Shown piece after piece: positions 25,734-34,501 of a stretch of DNA of 64,000 bases. Each line of letters begins with the position of its first letter. Within the stretch, counting starts at the first letter, position 1. The stretch comes from JAFGOG01 sp034429215 (lineage in GTDB: Bacteria > Chloroflexota > Anaerolineae > JAAYZQ01): contig DAOUGI010000125.1 of assembly GCA_034429215.1 (NCBI GenBank), positions 1 to 64,000 on the forward strand, given 5' to 3'. The notes under the pieces are model-generated. The model did not search any database. It was not told the DNA's origin and saw only the letters and a program-made list of their open reading frames with translations. The position numbers and the translations under genes were made by a program.

Positions 25734-27836
25734 ATGAAGCATGCCGAGAAGATGCGTCACTGGATGATATTCTGGATCATGGTTACACTCATGACGACCA
25801 CATCATCTGGTAGTGTGGAATCCAGAACGAACATAAAGAGATTCCAGGAAAAAAGCCTGGGGTTCAGCATCGCCTATCCAGCTGATGGATGGGAAGCACG
25901 TTTAATTATCAGCAATCAGGGTCCCCAGCCCGAGATAGTCATGCGACGACGAATTACCCTATTCGGTCCTGATCTTGGGCGGATCAACATTGACGTCTGG
26001 AATAACCTAGAGCATCTGACAACACAGGAATGGTTTGACCGCGTCTTAGGCTGGGTGCGTGCCTCTTCGGACCTTGAACTCAAATTTCCTGACAGGAGCA
26101 CGGATCGAGAGCCGGCTATCACCTTTATCCAGCCCCGATCTGGCAAAGGGGTTAAGTCTCGATCCACTGTTCTTTTACATGGCGATTTGGTCTATCGACT
26201 TGAATACATCGAGGCCGACGGAGGCGCAGCCCAGGGCGTCTACGAGTCGATTCTGGATAGTTTTCAGTTTGTACCCATTACAGAAGCTGAAGCATGGACC
26301 CCGGATATTCTGACAGGCCCACCTCAAGTGTCAGGATCAGGGCCCGATGATTGTAACTGCAGCATTTATGGTGGTTGTGACAACTGTTGTGGTATTAGCG
26401 ATCCAGGCAACCCCTTTCCTTGCTGTTACGGAAACTGTACTTGGTACGCTTACTATCGCTGGTATCACACCGGACCACAGCCACGCCCTCATGATCTAGC
26501 AGCAGTCGAATACCACAATGCCGGGGAATGGTATCCTGCGGCTGTCAACGCTGGCTATGCGACTGGCACAACACCTACCGTCGACGCCATTGCCATTTGG
26601 CAACCATACGCCTGTCAATTCGGCTGGTGTGCCGGGGATGTAGGGCATGTTGGCTATGTAATTGCGGTGGATGGTGACAACTTTACCTTTCAAAGCATGA
26701 GCTGGGATGGGGGCTGCGGGGTCTGGCTCGATGGTCCTGGCCAAAAAGATACTACGCCGAACCCAATAACCGGCTACCCAAATGTCACATTCATTTACAC
26801 AACAAATCCTTGCTGTTGTTCTAGCAAAAAAGGGTGCGACGCAGGCAAGCCCGAACCGCAACTATCTGCAGCTTCCGATGTTGCCGTGTTTGCACCACTC
26901 GAAAGACTTCCTTCGGTTACAGCTTTGCCAACGATCGAACCAAAATGGACGCCTTCATCCCTTCATACGGCTTGGCCCTCTCCCACCCCAATTCCTAACT
27001 ACCGAGAGCCGGTTGAGCCCCAACGTACCCCACCCGCTTCCGCCCACTACCAGATTCCTAAGAACGTCTTTGGCAGCGGCGGCGGCGAAAAGAGATCGAC
27101 GAGCTACGTGATGAACAGCACCCAAGGCCAGTCTACTGACCTGAACCGCCGCCAGAGCGCCGGCTATGTCCTCATCCCCGGCTACTGGAGCCAATGGGTG
27201 CCCGGTCCCCGCCGCGCCTACCTGCCCCTGATCCTGAAAAACTACTACGCATCCGCTACACCCACCGCCACACCGACTCCCACTCGTACCCCCACGCCGA
27301 CCCACACCGCGACCCACACCCCTACGCCCACCGCCACGCCGACCAACACTCCAATCCCGACGCCCGTTCCCTTCTACATCCAACCAGAGCCGACGCCGGA
27401 TTCGTGCGACTGCAACGCAGGCTGGTACTGTTACACCAATCTCCGTGGTGAGACGCAGCGCCTCACGCTGGCCACCAACGATCCCGGCGGCTCTACCAAC
27501 TGGGCTTTCTGGCGGCCCAACATCCCGCGCGCCGGAACATACAAGGTCGAGGCCTTTATCGCCAACCATGGCGCGATCACCTGGCCCTGCTCGCCTCACC
27601 CAGTTATCCCCGGCGACACCGAGTGCGCGCAGTACGAATTCTGGCACAACGGGCAACAGACGATCGTGATCGGCAATCAGACGCCTATCGCCGACGGTTG
27701 GCTGGATCTGGGCAACCACCCTTTCAACGCCGGTACCTCCGACTATGTCAGACTCAGCGACCTGACGTGCAATCCGCCCCTGGAGATCTTTGTGTCGTTC
27801 GGCTCGATGCGCTTTACCTTTGTTTCAGACAAGTGA
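25734..27836 (+). CDS. Secreted CHAP-domain protein with Thr/Pro linker and C-terminal beta domain
   Basis: The start is ATG 25734 with AAGGAGGG directly upstream. Residues 1-30 are a signal peptide. A PsbP-like segment follows, then a cysteine-rich CHAP amidase domain with the nucleophile in NCTWYAYYRW and the histidine in GHVGYVIAVDGDNFTF. A long Ser/Pro-rich stretch and a (TP)n linker (residues 500-545) lead to a C-terminal domain (YKVEAFIANHG, TIVIGNQ, WLDLGNHPFNAGTSDYVRLSD) that resembles golvesin/xanthan-lyase-type carbohydrate-binding domains. It probably cleaves peptidoglycan or another amide bond outside the cell. It is flanked by two paralogous surface proteins, suggesting one surface module. 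Confidence 0.87.
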   Translation: MKHAEKMRHWMIFWIMVTLMTTTSSGSVESRTNIKRFQEKSLGFSIAYPADGWEARLIISNQGPQPEIVMRRRITLFGPDLGRINIDVWNNLEHLTTQEWFDRVLGWVRASSDLELKFPDRSTDREPAITFIQPRSGKGVKSRSTVLLHGDLVYRLEYIEADGGAAQGVYESILDSFQFVPITEAEAWTPDILTGPPQVSGSGPDDCNCSIYGGCDNCCGISDPGNPFPCCYGNCTWYAYYRWYHTGPQPRPHDLAAVEYHNAGEWYPAAVNAGYATGTTPTVDAIAIWQPYACQFGWCAGDVGHVGYVIAVDGDNFTFQSMSWDGGCGVWLDGPGQKDTTPNPITGYPNVTFIYTTNPCCCSSKKGCDAGKPEPQLSAASDVAVFAPLERLPSVTALPTIEPKWTPSSLHTAWPSPTPIPNYREPVEPQRTPPASAHYQIPKNVFGSGGGEKRSTSYVMNSTQGQSTDLNRRQSAGYVLIPGYWSQWVPGPRRAYLPLILKNYYASATPTATPTPTRTPTPTHTATHTPTPTATPTNTPIPTPVPFYIQPEPTPDSCDCNAGWYCYTNLRGETQRLTLATNDPGGSTNWAFWRPNIPRAGTYKVEAFIANHGAITWPCSPHPVIPGDTECAQYEFWHNGQQTIVIGNQTPIADGWLDLGNHPFNAGTSDYVRLSDLTCNPPLEIFVSFGSMRFTFVSDK

Positions 27837-27863
27837 TCGATAGAGCACAGAGAGGAGTCAATT

Positions 27864-29021
27864 ATGAAAACGATAGCCAAGCATTTGATCCCCAACGCCG
27901 GCGCGTTGATCCTGATCGGCCTTCTGCTCCTTGTCCAGGCAGCAGGCGCCCAACCAGCCGACGAGCCAGCTCAACCGCTGGCTCCCTCCCAGACATTCAT
28001 CAGCTACCAGGGCACCCTAGCCGACCAGAACGGCAACCCCGTCAATGGGCCAATAACGATGGAGTTTGCACTATACAATGACCCTGCAGCAGGCACACAG
28101 CAGTGGGGATGGGAGACCCAAACCGTGCAGGTGAGTAACGGTCTATTCCATGTCCTGCTGGGCAGCGTCGCGCCGTTCAATCTGTCCACATCAGCAGGCG
28201 ACCTGTACCTGGCCATCAAGGTCAACGGCGAGGAGCTGGCGCCGCGCGAACTGCTGACCAGCGTGTTCCACGCCGTGCAGGCTACAGGTACCGCCGGTGA
28301 CTTTGAAATGAACGGCCATTGGATCATGAATACCACTGGCCTGCGCAGTCCCGCGGGCACTGGCCTGACCATCGACGCCGGCTATCCTTCCGATAACACT
28401 TTAACCTTGCTAGATGACGTCAGTATTCCGAATGGAGACGTAAGTATCCCAAACGGCAGTCTGTACGTGGCCGGGAATGTGTCCGGAGTAGGGAATGTGC
28501 TCGGACAAGGCGGGCAGCAGATCCATATGCCGCCTGGCTTTGCAAACATCTACTTCAATTGGCACTATGGAGCCAACGTGGAGTTTGGTGGCGGCGACGG
28601 AGTTGTGGATGTATCCATCACTCCAACAGGCATTGACATGCATGGCAACACTGTATCCAATTGCGGCGCCCTGACCGAAGCCAACCTCCAGACCGCCGAA
28701 GAACGCGCCGCCGAGCGCATCTCCCGCTTTGAGGAAGGCGATGTCATGTGCTGGGGCGACGGCCAGCTCGAAAAATGCGCGCAGGTTGGAGATCCGCTGG
28801 TCCAGGCCGTGGCCGACGCCAACGGCAAGCCGATCATCATCGGCGCGGAGGTCATCAAGGTGGTCGGTCCGGTCAAGCGCGGCGATTTCCTGGTCGCCTC
28901 GGACGTGCCCGGCTATGCTATGGCCGCCCGCTCGCCGGCCTTTGGCACGGTCATCGCTCAGGCGTTGGAGGATTTCATAGGCGGGCAGGGCCTGATCAGG
29001 GCCATGATCCGCAAATTCTGA
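27864..29021 (+). CDS. Secreted surface protein, paralogue B
   Basis: The 385-residue protein repeats the layout of the gene at 24438: signal peptide (to about residue 29), the ISYQGTLADQNGNPVNGPIT domain, a divergent central region with DVSIPNGDVSIPNGSLYV, and a near-identical C-terminal domain (ERAAERISRFEEGDVMCW, GKPIIIGAEVIKVVGPV, SDVPGYA, AMIRKF). AGAGAGGAG lies 7 bases before the ATG. The ends are conserved and the middle varies, as expected when a shared assembly or processing domain carries different display regions. Confidence 0.85.
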   Translation: MKTIAKHLIPNAGALILIGLLLLVQAAGAQPADEPAQPLAPSQTFISYQGTLADQNGNPVNGPITMEFALYNDPAAGTQQWGWETQTVQVSNGLFHVLLGSVAPFNLSTSAGDLYLAIKVNGEELAPRELLTSVFHAVQATGTAGDFEMNGHWIMNTTGLRSPAGTGLTIDAGYPSDNTLTLLDDVSIPNGDVSIPNGSLYVAGNVSGVGNVLGQGGQQIHMPPGFANIYFNWHYGANVEFGGGDGVVDVSITPTGIDMHGNTVSNCGALTEANLQTAEERAAERISRFEEGDVMCWGDGQLEKCAQVGDPLVQAVADANGKPIIIGAEVIKVVGPVKRGDFLVASDVPGYAMAARSPAFGTVIAQALEDFIGGQGLIRAMIRKF

Positions 29022-29048
29022 GTCCGTACAGACCCCCATAAAAAGGGG

Positions 29049-29081
29049 CCCGGCAGATCTGATTGTCAGAGATCTGCCGGG
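29049..29081. terminator. Hairpin terminator between convergent genes
   Basis: CCCGGCAGATCT (29049-29060) pairs perfectly with AGATCTGCCGGG (29070-29081). It is followed by TCTCGCTTTCT on the plus strand, so it ends the surface-protein operon and possibly the convergent DUF1848 gene. Confidence 0.75.
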
Positions 29082-29090
29082 TCTCGCTTT

Positions 29091-29936
29091 CTAGCCCGCA
29101 TAGCAGTACAGGCAGCGGTGGCAGCGCGCCCACTGGCCGTACAGCCCCACGTCGAAATAGGGGGCGCAGCCACAGCCGGGGCGACTGCCGGCCGCCCGCA
29201 CCCGCCCCGGATCGCGCCCCGACAAGCTCACGAACCAATCGTAATCGCCGCAGGCCGCCGCCCGCAAGCCCGGCACCTTTCCCGCCAGCCCAGCCGACTC
29301 GGCGCAGACGGCGACGGTCAGCCCAAACTCACCGGCAACCTGCACGATGTCGGCGGCGATCCCGGCGCGCCAGGCCTCGTCATAGCCGGGCATCCCGTCC
29401 GCCCAGCCGGGCAGCGCGGCGGACAGGCGGGCGTCCACCCGCTTGTAGCGGCCGGGCGGGGCGATGAAATTGACCACGCAGCGGGTCAGCCCAAGCGCTG
29501 CCCCCTTATCCGCCAGCCGGCGAAAGCGGTCCAGGTCGTGCACGGTCGGGATGACCGGGTCGTAACGCCACGTGACATGCTCGGGACCTCCGGCCATGGC
29601 GATCAACCTGGCCACCCCGGCGAAAGGCTCTGCCGGGGTCCAGGGCTCCCACTGGGCACCGCTCAAGCCGGTCACCGTAACCTGGGCCGCCAGCGTTGTG
29701 CCTTTTAGCCGCAGACCCCTCAACAACCCGCCGCCCCGGACCAGGGCCCCGGCGGCATCTTTGGTCCACAACTGGACGATCCAGGGCGGGCCGAACGCCT
29801 CGACCACGGATCGCAGGTTTTCCCACACCCGCCCGATGCGCGCCGGGTCGGTGCGCCGCGTCACGTCCAGGTATGTCGCTCCGCCTACCCGTTGCAGGTA
29901 GCGGGCGTAATCCTCCAGCCGGAAGACAAGGCCCAT
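29091..29936 (-). CDS. DUF1848 family protein
   Basis: The 281-residue protein ends with the family's cysteine-rich motif CGCAPYFDVGLYGQWARCHR then CLYCYAG. This looks like a metal or Fe-S site resembling a relocated radical-SAM-type CxxC. The N-terminal half folds as a barrel-like region with VTGLSGAQWEPWTP and WRYDPVIPTV. DUF1848 proteins are related to spore photoproduct lyase-like or radical SAM proteins by their C-terminal cysteines, but the reaction is unknown. A GTGGTACAAT promoter element lies 45 bases upstream (29990-29981). Confidence 0.87.
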   Translation of the reverse strand: MGLVFRLEDYARYLQRVGGATYLDVTRRTDPARIGRVWENLRSVVEAFGPPWIVQLWTKDAAGALVRGGGLLRGLRLKGTTLAAQVTVTGLSGAQWEPWTPAEPFAGVARLIAMAGGPEHVTWRYDPVIPTVHDLDRFRRLADKGAALGLTRCVVNFIAPPGRYKRVDARLSAALPGWADGMPGYDEAWRAGIAADIVQVAGEFGLTVAVCAESAGLAGKVPGLRAAACGDYDWFVSLSGRDPGRVRAAGSRPGCGCAPYFDVGLYGQWARCHRCLYCYAG

Positions 29937-30067
29937 GCTGTGCTACCGCTCTCCTTGCCAGACAGTAATCAACATCGCCGATTGTACCACACTGTAGGAG
30001 ACCTTGGCAATTCACCATACGCCAACGAGCAGATCGCAAGAAGGCACAACTAACCTGTCCTGTCACT

Positions 30068-30096
30068 TTGACACGGTCCGGTTTTCGGGCTATAAT
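30068..30096 (+). promoter_or_regulatory. Perfect consensus sigma-70 promoter for the ABC-F leader
   Basis: TTGACA (30068-30073), a 17-base spacer, and TATAAT (30091-30096) match the consensus exactly. The predicted transcript start is near 30103, just before a strong Shine-Dalgarno and a leader peptide. Confidence 0.92.
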
Positions 30097-30127
30097 CGGC
30101 CTGTAATTCTGACAGGAGGTGAAACCG

Positions 30128-30184
30128 GTGCCCTGCAATCTTGTTCCGACATTTGGCGTCTGTAGTGCATCGGATCGTTGGTAG
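30128..30184 (+). CDS. Leader peptide upstream of the ABC-F gene (18 codons)
   Basis: AGGAGGTG at 30114-30121 lies six bases before a GTG that opens an 18-codon frame reading MPCNLVPTFGVCSASDRW, stop TAG at 30182-30184. Both the Shine-Dalgarno and its spacing are ideal, unlike the weak site of the ABC-F gene itself. The frame ends 23 bases before an intrinsic terminator that separates it from the ABC-F start. This is the layout of ribosome-mediated attenuation in antibiotic-resistance ABC-F and erm/cat-type genes: a drug-stalled ribosome on the leader changes RNA folding. That the peptide is translated and stalls is inferred. Confidence 0.7.
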   Translation: MPCNLVPTFGVCSASDRW

Positions 30185-30206
30185 CCTCTTTCAGGACAGA
30201 TTTTAC

Positions 30207-30240
30207 GCCGTGGGTGCGCTCGACGCCCACGGCTTTTTTT
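30207..30240 (+). terminator. Intrinsic terminator/attenuator in the ABC-F leader
   Basis: A 10-bp stem (30207-30216 with 30224-30233, one G-U pair) is followed by seven T. It lies between the leader peptide and the ABC-F start at 30290, so default transcription should stop here. GGCGTC at 30155-30160, inside the leader frame, is complementary to GACGCC at 30222-30227 in the 3' arm and loop edge, a possible short antiterminator. Confidence 0.85.
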
Positions 30241-30289
30241 GTGCCCGTGGGCAGGCCGCATCCCGGCGCCATGATAGGATAGAATCGAA

Positions 30290-31960
30290 ATGTTACAGGT
30301 CAGCAACCTATCCAAATCGTTCGGCGACAACCAGATCCTCGACCGGGTGTCGTTCACCGTCAATCCCGGCGAGAGGGTAGGGCTCATCGGGGCCAACGGC
30401 TGCGGCAAAACGACGCTGCTCAAGATCATCCTGGGCGAGCTCCAGCCCGACAGCGGCAGCGCCTGGCTGTCGCCGGCCGACGTGCGGGCCGGCTACCTGG
30501 CCCAGGCCCTGGAGGTCGAGCCGGGCCAGACAGTAGGCCAGGTCATGGCCGCTGCCCTGGCCGGCCTGGCCGAGGCCGAGCGCCGCCTGGAGACGCTGTC
30601 GGCGGCCATGGCTGCTGCCCAGGGCCAAGAGCTGCAGCGGCTCTTGGGTGAATACGGCCGGGCGCTGGCCACCTTTGAGCGCCTGGGCGGCTATGATTTT
30701 CAGGCCCGCGCAGACGCCGTGCTGGACGGCCTCGAGCTGCGCGATCTGTCCCAGGAAACGCCGGTGGATATCCTGAGCGGCGGGCAAAAGACGCGCCTGG
30801 GGCTGGCCCGCCTGCTGCTGTCGAACCCCGACTTGCTGCTCCTCGACGAGCCGACCAACCACCTCGATATCGAGGCGCTGGAGTGGCTGGAGCGCTTTTT
30901 ACAGGGGTTTCGCGGCGCCGTCCTGATCGTCTCCCACGACCGGACCTTTCTGGACCGGACGGTGAGCGCCATCCTCGATCTCGATCAGCTTAGCCACACG
31001 ATCACCTGCTACCCAGGCACCTACACCGACTATGCCCAGGCCAAGCAGCGGGAGTGGGAGAAACAGTGGGCCGCCTATAAGGACCAGCAGGCGTTTTTTG
31101 CCCGGCTGGAAGGCACCATCACCGACAAGAAGAACTATGCCCGGTCGATCGAGGCCGGAACGGTCGATTATGCCACGCGCAAGATCGCCATGCGCATCGC
31201 CCACCGGGCCGTGATCCAGCAGCGGCGCCTCCAGCGCATGCTCGACTCGGAAGAGCGGATCGACAAGCCGGAGCGGACCTGGCAGATGAAGCTCCAGTTT
31301 ACCGACACGCCGCCGTCGGGCCGCGATGTGCTCGTGATCGAGGATGTGGCCATGGGCTTTGGCGAGCACGAGCTGTTCCGCGATGCAAGCCTGACCCTGC
31401 GCGCCGGGGAGCGGATCGCCCTGGTCGGCCCCAACGGCTCGGGCAAGACGACGCTGGCCCGCCTGATCCTCGGCGAGCTGGCTCCGCGGGCCGGCCGGCT
31501 GCGGCTGGGCACCGGCGTCCGGGTGGGCTACTATGCCCAAGAACAGGAAGACCTGGACCCCGACAGCACACCCTACGACCTGATCCGCGCAGTTGCCCCG
31601 CTGGATCAGACCGAAACCCGCAGCTTTCTCCACTATTTCCTGTTCGCCGGCGACGACGTGTTCGTGCCGGTCGGCAGCCTCAGCTTTGGCGAGCGGGCGC
31701 GCCTGGCGCTGGCGCGGCTCGTGGCTCAGGGCTGCAACTTGCTGCTGCTCGACGAGCCGATCAACCACCTGGACATCTCGTCACGCACCCGCTTTGAGCA
31801 GGCCATGACCGCTTTCGAAGGGACGGTGCTGGCCATCGTGCACGACCGTTACTTTATCGACCGCTTTGCTACCGGCCTGTGGGCCGTCGACAGGGGCACC
31901 ATCCGTCCCTACGCCAACCTGGAGGACCTGCGGAACAGCCAAACACGCCGGCCCACATAA
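30290..31960 (+). CDS. ABC-F family ATPase, candidate antibiotic-resistance (ribosome protection) type
   Basis: The 556-residue protein has two ATP-binding domains and no membrane segments. The first has GANGCGKTTLL, ILSGGQKTR and LLLLDEPTNHLDIEALEW. The second has GPNGSGKTTLA, a variant signature LSFGERAR and LLLLDEPINHLD. A linker of about 90 residues (residues 235-330), rich in charged and glutamine residues, is the P-site-tRNA-interacting arm. ABC-F proteins bind the ribosomal E site; some (Vga, Lsa, MsrE-type) dislodge antibiotics, others (EttA, Uup) tune translation. The leader peptide and attenuator upstream favour a drug-induced resistance role. The own ribosome-binding site is weak (AGGATAG). 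Confidence 0.92.
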   Translation: MLQVSNLSKSFGDNQILDRVSFTVNPGERVGLIGANGCGKTTLLKIILGELQPDSGSAWLSPADVRAGYLAQALEVEPGQTVGQVMAAALAGLAEAERRLETLSAAMAAAQGQELQRLLGEYGRALATFERLGGYDFQARADAVLDGLELRDLSQETPVDILSGGQKTRLGLARLLLSNPDLLLLDEPTNHLDIEALEWLERFLQGFRGAVLIVSHDRTFLDRTVSAILDLDQLSHTITCYPGTYTDYAQAKQREWEKQWAAYKDQQAFFARLEGTITDKKNYARSIEAGTVDYATRKIAMRIAHRAVIQQRRLQRMLDSEERIDKPERTWQMKLQFTDTPPSGRDVLVIEDVAMGFGEHELFRDASLTLRAGERIALVGPNGSGKTTLARLILGELAPRAGRLRLGTGVRVGYYAQEQEDLDPDSTPYDLIRAVAPLDQTETRSFLHYFLFAGDDVFVPVGSLSFGERARLALARLVAQGCNLLLLDEPINHLDISSRTRFEQAMTAFEGTVLAIVHDRYFIDRFATGLWAVDRGTIRPYANLEDLRNSQTRRPT

Positions 31961-31961
31961 A

Positions 31962-31990
31962 GTGACAAATTCGGGAGACGGTGGTACAAT
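31962..31990 (+). promoter_or_regulatory. Sigma-70-type promoter for the gene at 32026
   Basis: GTGACA (31962-31967), a 17-base spacer and TACAAT (31985-31990), directly after the ABC-F stop codon. Confidence 0.7.
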
Positions 31991-32025
31991 ATCCTCAAGG
32001 TATGCAGCAGAGGAAGATATCAGCC

Positions 32026-32373
32026 ATGCGCCAGTCGAAAACCTTGACAGGTAAGCCCTTTTCATACGAAGGAGCCCTGCAGACTGAGCTCAAGATTCGC
32101 ACAGCGAGCAGTGTCGTCGACATCTCGTCTGATGTAATCACCTTCGTCATGGGCGAGCTTGAGCGGGGCGAAGAAAACGCGATGGGCGCCTGCCGCGACA
32201 ACCCTTCTCCCGGATCTCTGGGTGACAAGCTCAAGAGGGAGATGGGCACATCGCCGCAAGTACTGTCGTATCTGATTCCCCTGTTGCAGGAGGTCGGTTT
32301 CTGCACAGCCTTTAAGCAGGGACGGGCCTATGTCGTCCGGCGCCCAATGAGACGAAGAACCGTCAAACCGTAA
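32026..32373 (+). CDS. Small uncharacterised protein, possibly winged-helix
   Basis: The 115-residue basic protein has a helix-rich middle (VITFVMGELERGEENAMGAC) and a C-terminal part (TSPQVLSYLIPLLQEVGFCTAF then KQGRAYVVRR) that resembles a winged helix with a recognition helix and wing. This is a visual impression only. ATG 32026 is chosen because AGAGGA lies upstream and the transcript predicted from 31985 would begin too close to the earlier ATG at 32002. It is followed after 48 bases by the zinc-ribbon membrane protein gene. Confidence 0.6.
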   Translation: MRQSKTLTGKPFSYEGALQTELKIRTASSVVDISSDVITFVMGELERGEENAMGACRDNPSPGSLGDKLKREMGTSPQVLSYLIPLLQEVGFCTAFKQGRAYVVRRPMRRRTVKP

Positions 32374-32421
32374 GCAGTTTGGCATTGGTCTAGAATTTGA
32401 CATAAGGAGCCTGTTGCCAGC

Positions 32422-33057
32422 ATGGATTTTGAGAGCATTCTAAGTACGATCCAGCCGTTTGTCGTCGTGTTCGTGGCGCTTTTGGCTGCTTTTCTGACGG
32501 CGACCTGGATCGGCGCCGTGATCTGGGCTTTTCGCGACATCCGTTCTCGGTCGCGTGATATTTTCGCCCAGGTGCTGGCCACGCTGATGGTGTTGGTCTT
32601 TTTTCCACTCTTCCCGGTGCCCGGCCTGCTGCTCTATTTCATCCTCCGGCCCCGCGAGACGCTCTCGGAAGTCTATGAGCGCTCGCTGGAGGAGGAGGTA
32701 CTGCTGCAAGGCATCGAGGAGCGGCTGGCCTGTCCCGGCTGCAACCGGCGGATCGAAGATGCCTTTATGATCTGCCCAACCTGTCACACCCGCCTGAAAA
32801 AGGCTTGCCCATCGTGTGGACGGCTGCTTCACCTGCGGTGGAACATCTGCCCCTACTGCGGCGCGGTGCAAACCGCGGCCAAAGGCGCCGTTCCGTCTCC
32901 CAGGGTCGAGGCGCCTACCGAGGCGCCTGTCCTCTACCCCGCACCAGAGACGGCGGCTGAGCCTGTTGACCTGCCCCTCGAAGAAGAGGTGCCGGCTGAT
33001 TATCTCGCCCAAGAAGAGACCGCTCCCCCCGATTGGGCTGATACACCCAGCTCATAA
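32422..33057 (+). CDS. Membrane-anchored double zinc-ribbon protein
   Basis: The 211-residue protein has two membrane segments (FVVVFVALLAAFLTATWIG and VLATLMVLVFFPLFPVPGLL) and then four CxxC pairs: CPGCNRR, CPTCHTR, CPSCGRL and CPYCGAV, forming two zinc ribbons. The last 60 residues are acidic and proline-rich. Such proteins occur widely in Chloroflexota and their role is not known. GGAGCC precedes the ATG. It sits between a small unknown gene and a lipoprotein metallopeptidase. Confidence 0.83.
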   Translation: MDFESILSTIQPFVVVFVALLAAFLTATWIGAVIWAFRDIRSRSRDIFAQVLATLMVLVFFPLFPVPGLLLYFILRPRETLSEVYERSLEEEVLLQGIEERLACPGCNRRIEDAFMICPTCHTRLKKACPSCGRLLHLRWNICPYCGAVQTAAKGAVPSPRVEAPTEAPVLYPAPETAAEPVDLPLEEEVPADYLAQEETAPPDWADTPSS

Positions 33058-33124
33058 ACCTGGCGAACCAGGGGCGCGGCGTGCAACACGTCGCGCCCCT
33101 TCCATAGTTAGAGGAGTTCAATAG

Positions 33125-34501
33125 ATGAAGCGAACACACGTCGTGCTGATTGCCGCCGTCCTGGTGGCTCTGCTTACCGCATGCAGCCAGATCAACCTCA
33201 CACGCTCCCCGTCGCCCACTGTGGCCGCGACCGCTGCTCCGACCAATACCCCGGCAACGCCGGCTCTAACCAGGACGCCCCAACCGACGCTGCCGCCAAC
33301 CGCCGGGCCGGCTGCCACCGCCGGCTCGGAGCAGGACGAGCTGCTGGCAGCCGCGGAGGCGATCGGCGCCGAGATGGAAGCGATCCGGGGCCTGGAGGCC
33401 ACGCAGCCGATCACCAACGGCCTGATGTCCAGATCCGAGCTGGCCGACTATATGCAGGAAGAGCTCGACCGGGAGTACGCGCCCGAGGAGATGGAGAACG
33501 ACGTCCGGACCATGGCCGCCTTTGACTTGCTCCCGGAGGATTACGATCTGCGGGGTGAGCTGGTGGAGCTCTATTCGGAGCAGGTCGCAGGCTTTTACGA
33601 CGACGAAGATAACACACTGTACGTGATCAGCGAGAGCGGGCTGGATCTGATAGCCCGCATCACCCTGGCCCACGAGATCACCCACGGGCTGCAGGACGAG
33701 CGTTTTGACCTGAATACCTTCCTCGATGACGACCGGATGAGCGACGACGAGATCCTGGCGCGGCAGGCGCTGATCGAGGGCGACGCCACTGTAGCGATGA
33801 CCGCATACCTGATGAACCACCTGTCCGACATTACGGAAGAGGATATCGCCGCCTTGCAGTCGGAAGAGCTGCTGGAGAGCGCACAGCAGTTGGCAGAGAC
33901 GCCGGCGATCATCCGCGAGACCTTTGAATTTCCATACACCTACGGCGAGGCTTTTGTCTCGGCGCTGTACGAGGAGGGTTGGGACGCAGTCGACGGCGCC
34001 TATGCCGATCCACCCGCGACGACCGAGCAGATCCTCCACCCGGAAAAGTATTTCACCCGCGACGAGCCGCAGGTAGTGGCCCTGCCCCCCCTAACCGACA
34101 CCCTGGGCAGCGGCTGGCGCCTGGCCGACGAGGATACGCTGGGTGAGTTCCAGACGCAGGTGTACCTGTCCCAACGGCTAGATCGCGAGACCGCCGATGT
34201 GGCCAGCGCCGGCTGGGATGGCGACCGATATGCGGTGTATATCAACGGGGATGACGAGGTGCTGGTTCTGTCCACCGTCTGGGACAGCACGGCCGACCAG
34301 AACGAATTCGCCGCGGCCTATGCCGAATACGCTCAATCGAAATATGGGCAGCAGGGCAAGCGCAACGGCGACGTCATCTTGTGGGAGACGCCCGATCAGA
34401 CCGCTTACCTGGGATGGAACGGCACCAAAACGCTGATCATCCTCGGCCCCGATCGGGCGACGGTGGACAAGGCGCTGGCGGCTATCGAGTCCTACCTATA
34501 G
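33125..34501 (+). CDS. Lipoprotein zinc metallopeptidase (HExxH)
   Basis: The 458-residue protein has a lipoprotein signal ending LLTAC (lipidated C20) and a Thr/Pro-rich stem. The catalytic motif is HEITH at residues 183-187 in TLAHEITHGLQDERF, with a candidate third ligand E in ALIEGDAT about 35 residues on, as in gluzincin-type peptidases. It is expected outside the membrane. GAGGAG lies seven bases upstream of the ATG. The stop codon overlaps the convergent selD stop by six bases. The substrate is unknown. Confidence 0.87.
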   Translation: MKRTHVVLIAAVLVALLTACSQINLTRSPSPTVAATAAPTNTPATPALTRTPQPTLPPTAGPAATAGSEQDELLAAAEAIGAEMEAIRGLEATQPITNGLMSRSELADYMQEELDREYAPEEMENDVRTMAAFDLLPEDYDLRGELVELYSEQVAGFYDDEDNTLYVISESGLDLIARITLAHEITHGLQDERFDLNTFLDDDRMSDDEILARQALIEGDATVAMTAYLMNHLSDITEEDIAALQSEELLESAQQLAETPAIIRETFEFPYTYGEAFVSALYEEGWDAVDGAYADPPATTEQILHPEKYFTRDEPQVVALPPLTDTLGSGWRLADEDTLGEFQTQVYLSQRLDRETADVASAGWDGDRYAVYINGDDEVLVLSTVWDSTADQNEFAAAYAEYAQSKYGQQGKRNGDVILWETPDQTAYLGWNGTKTLIILGPDRATVDKALAAIESYL

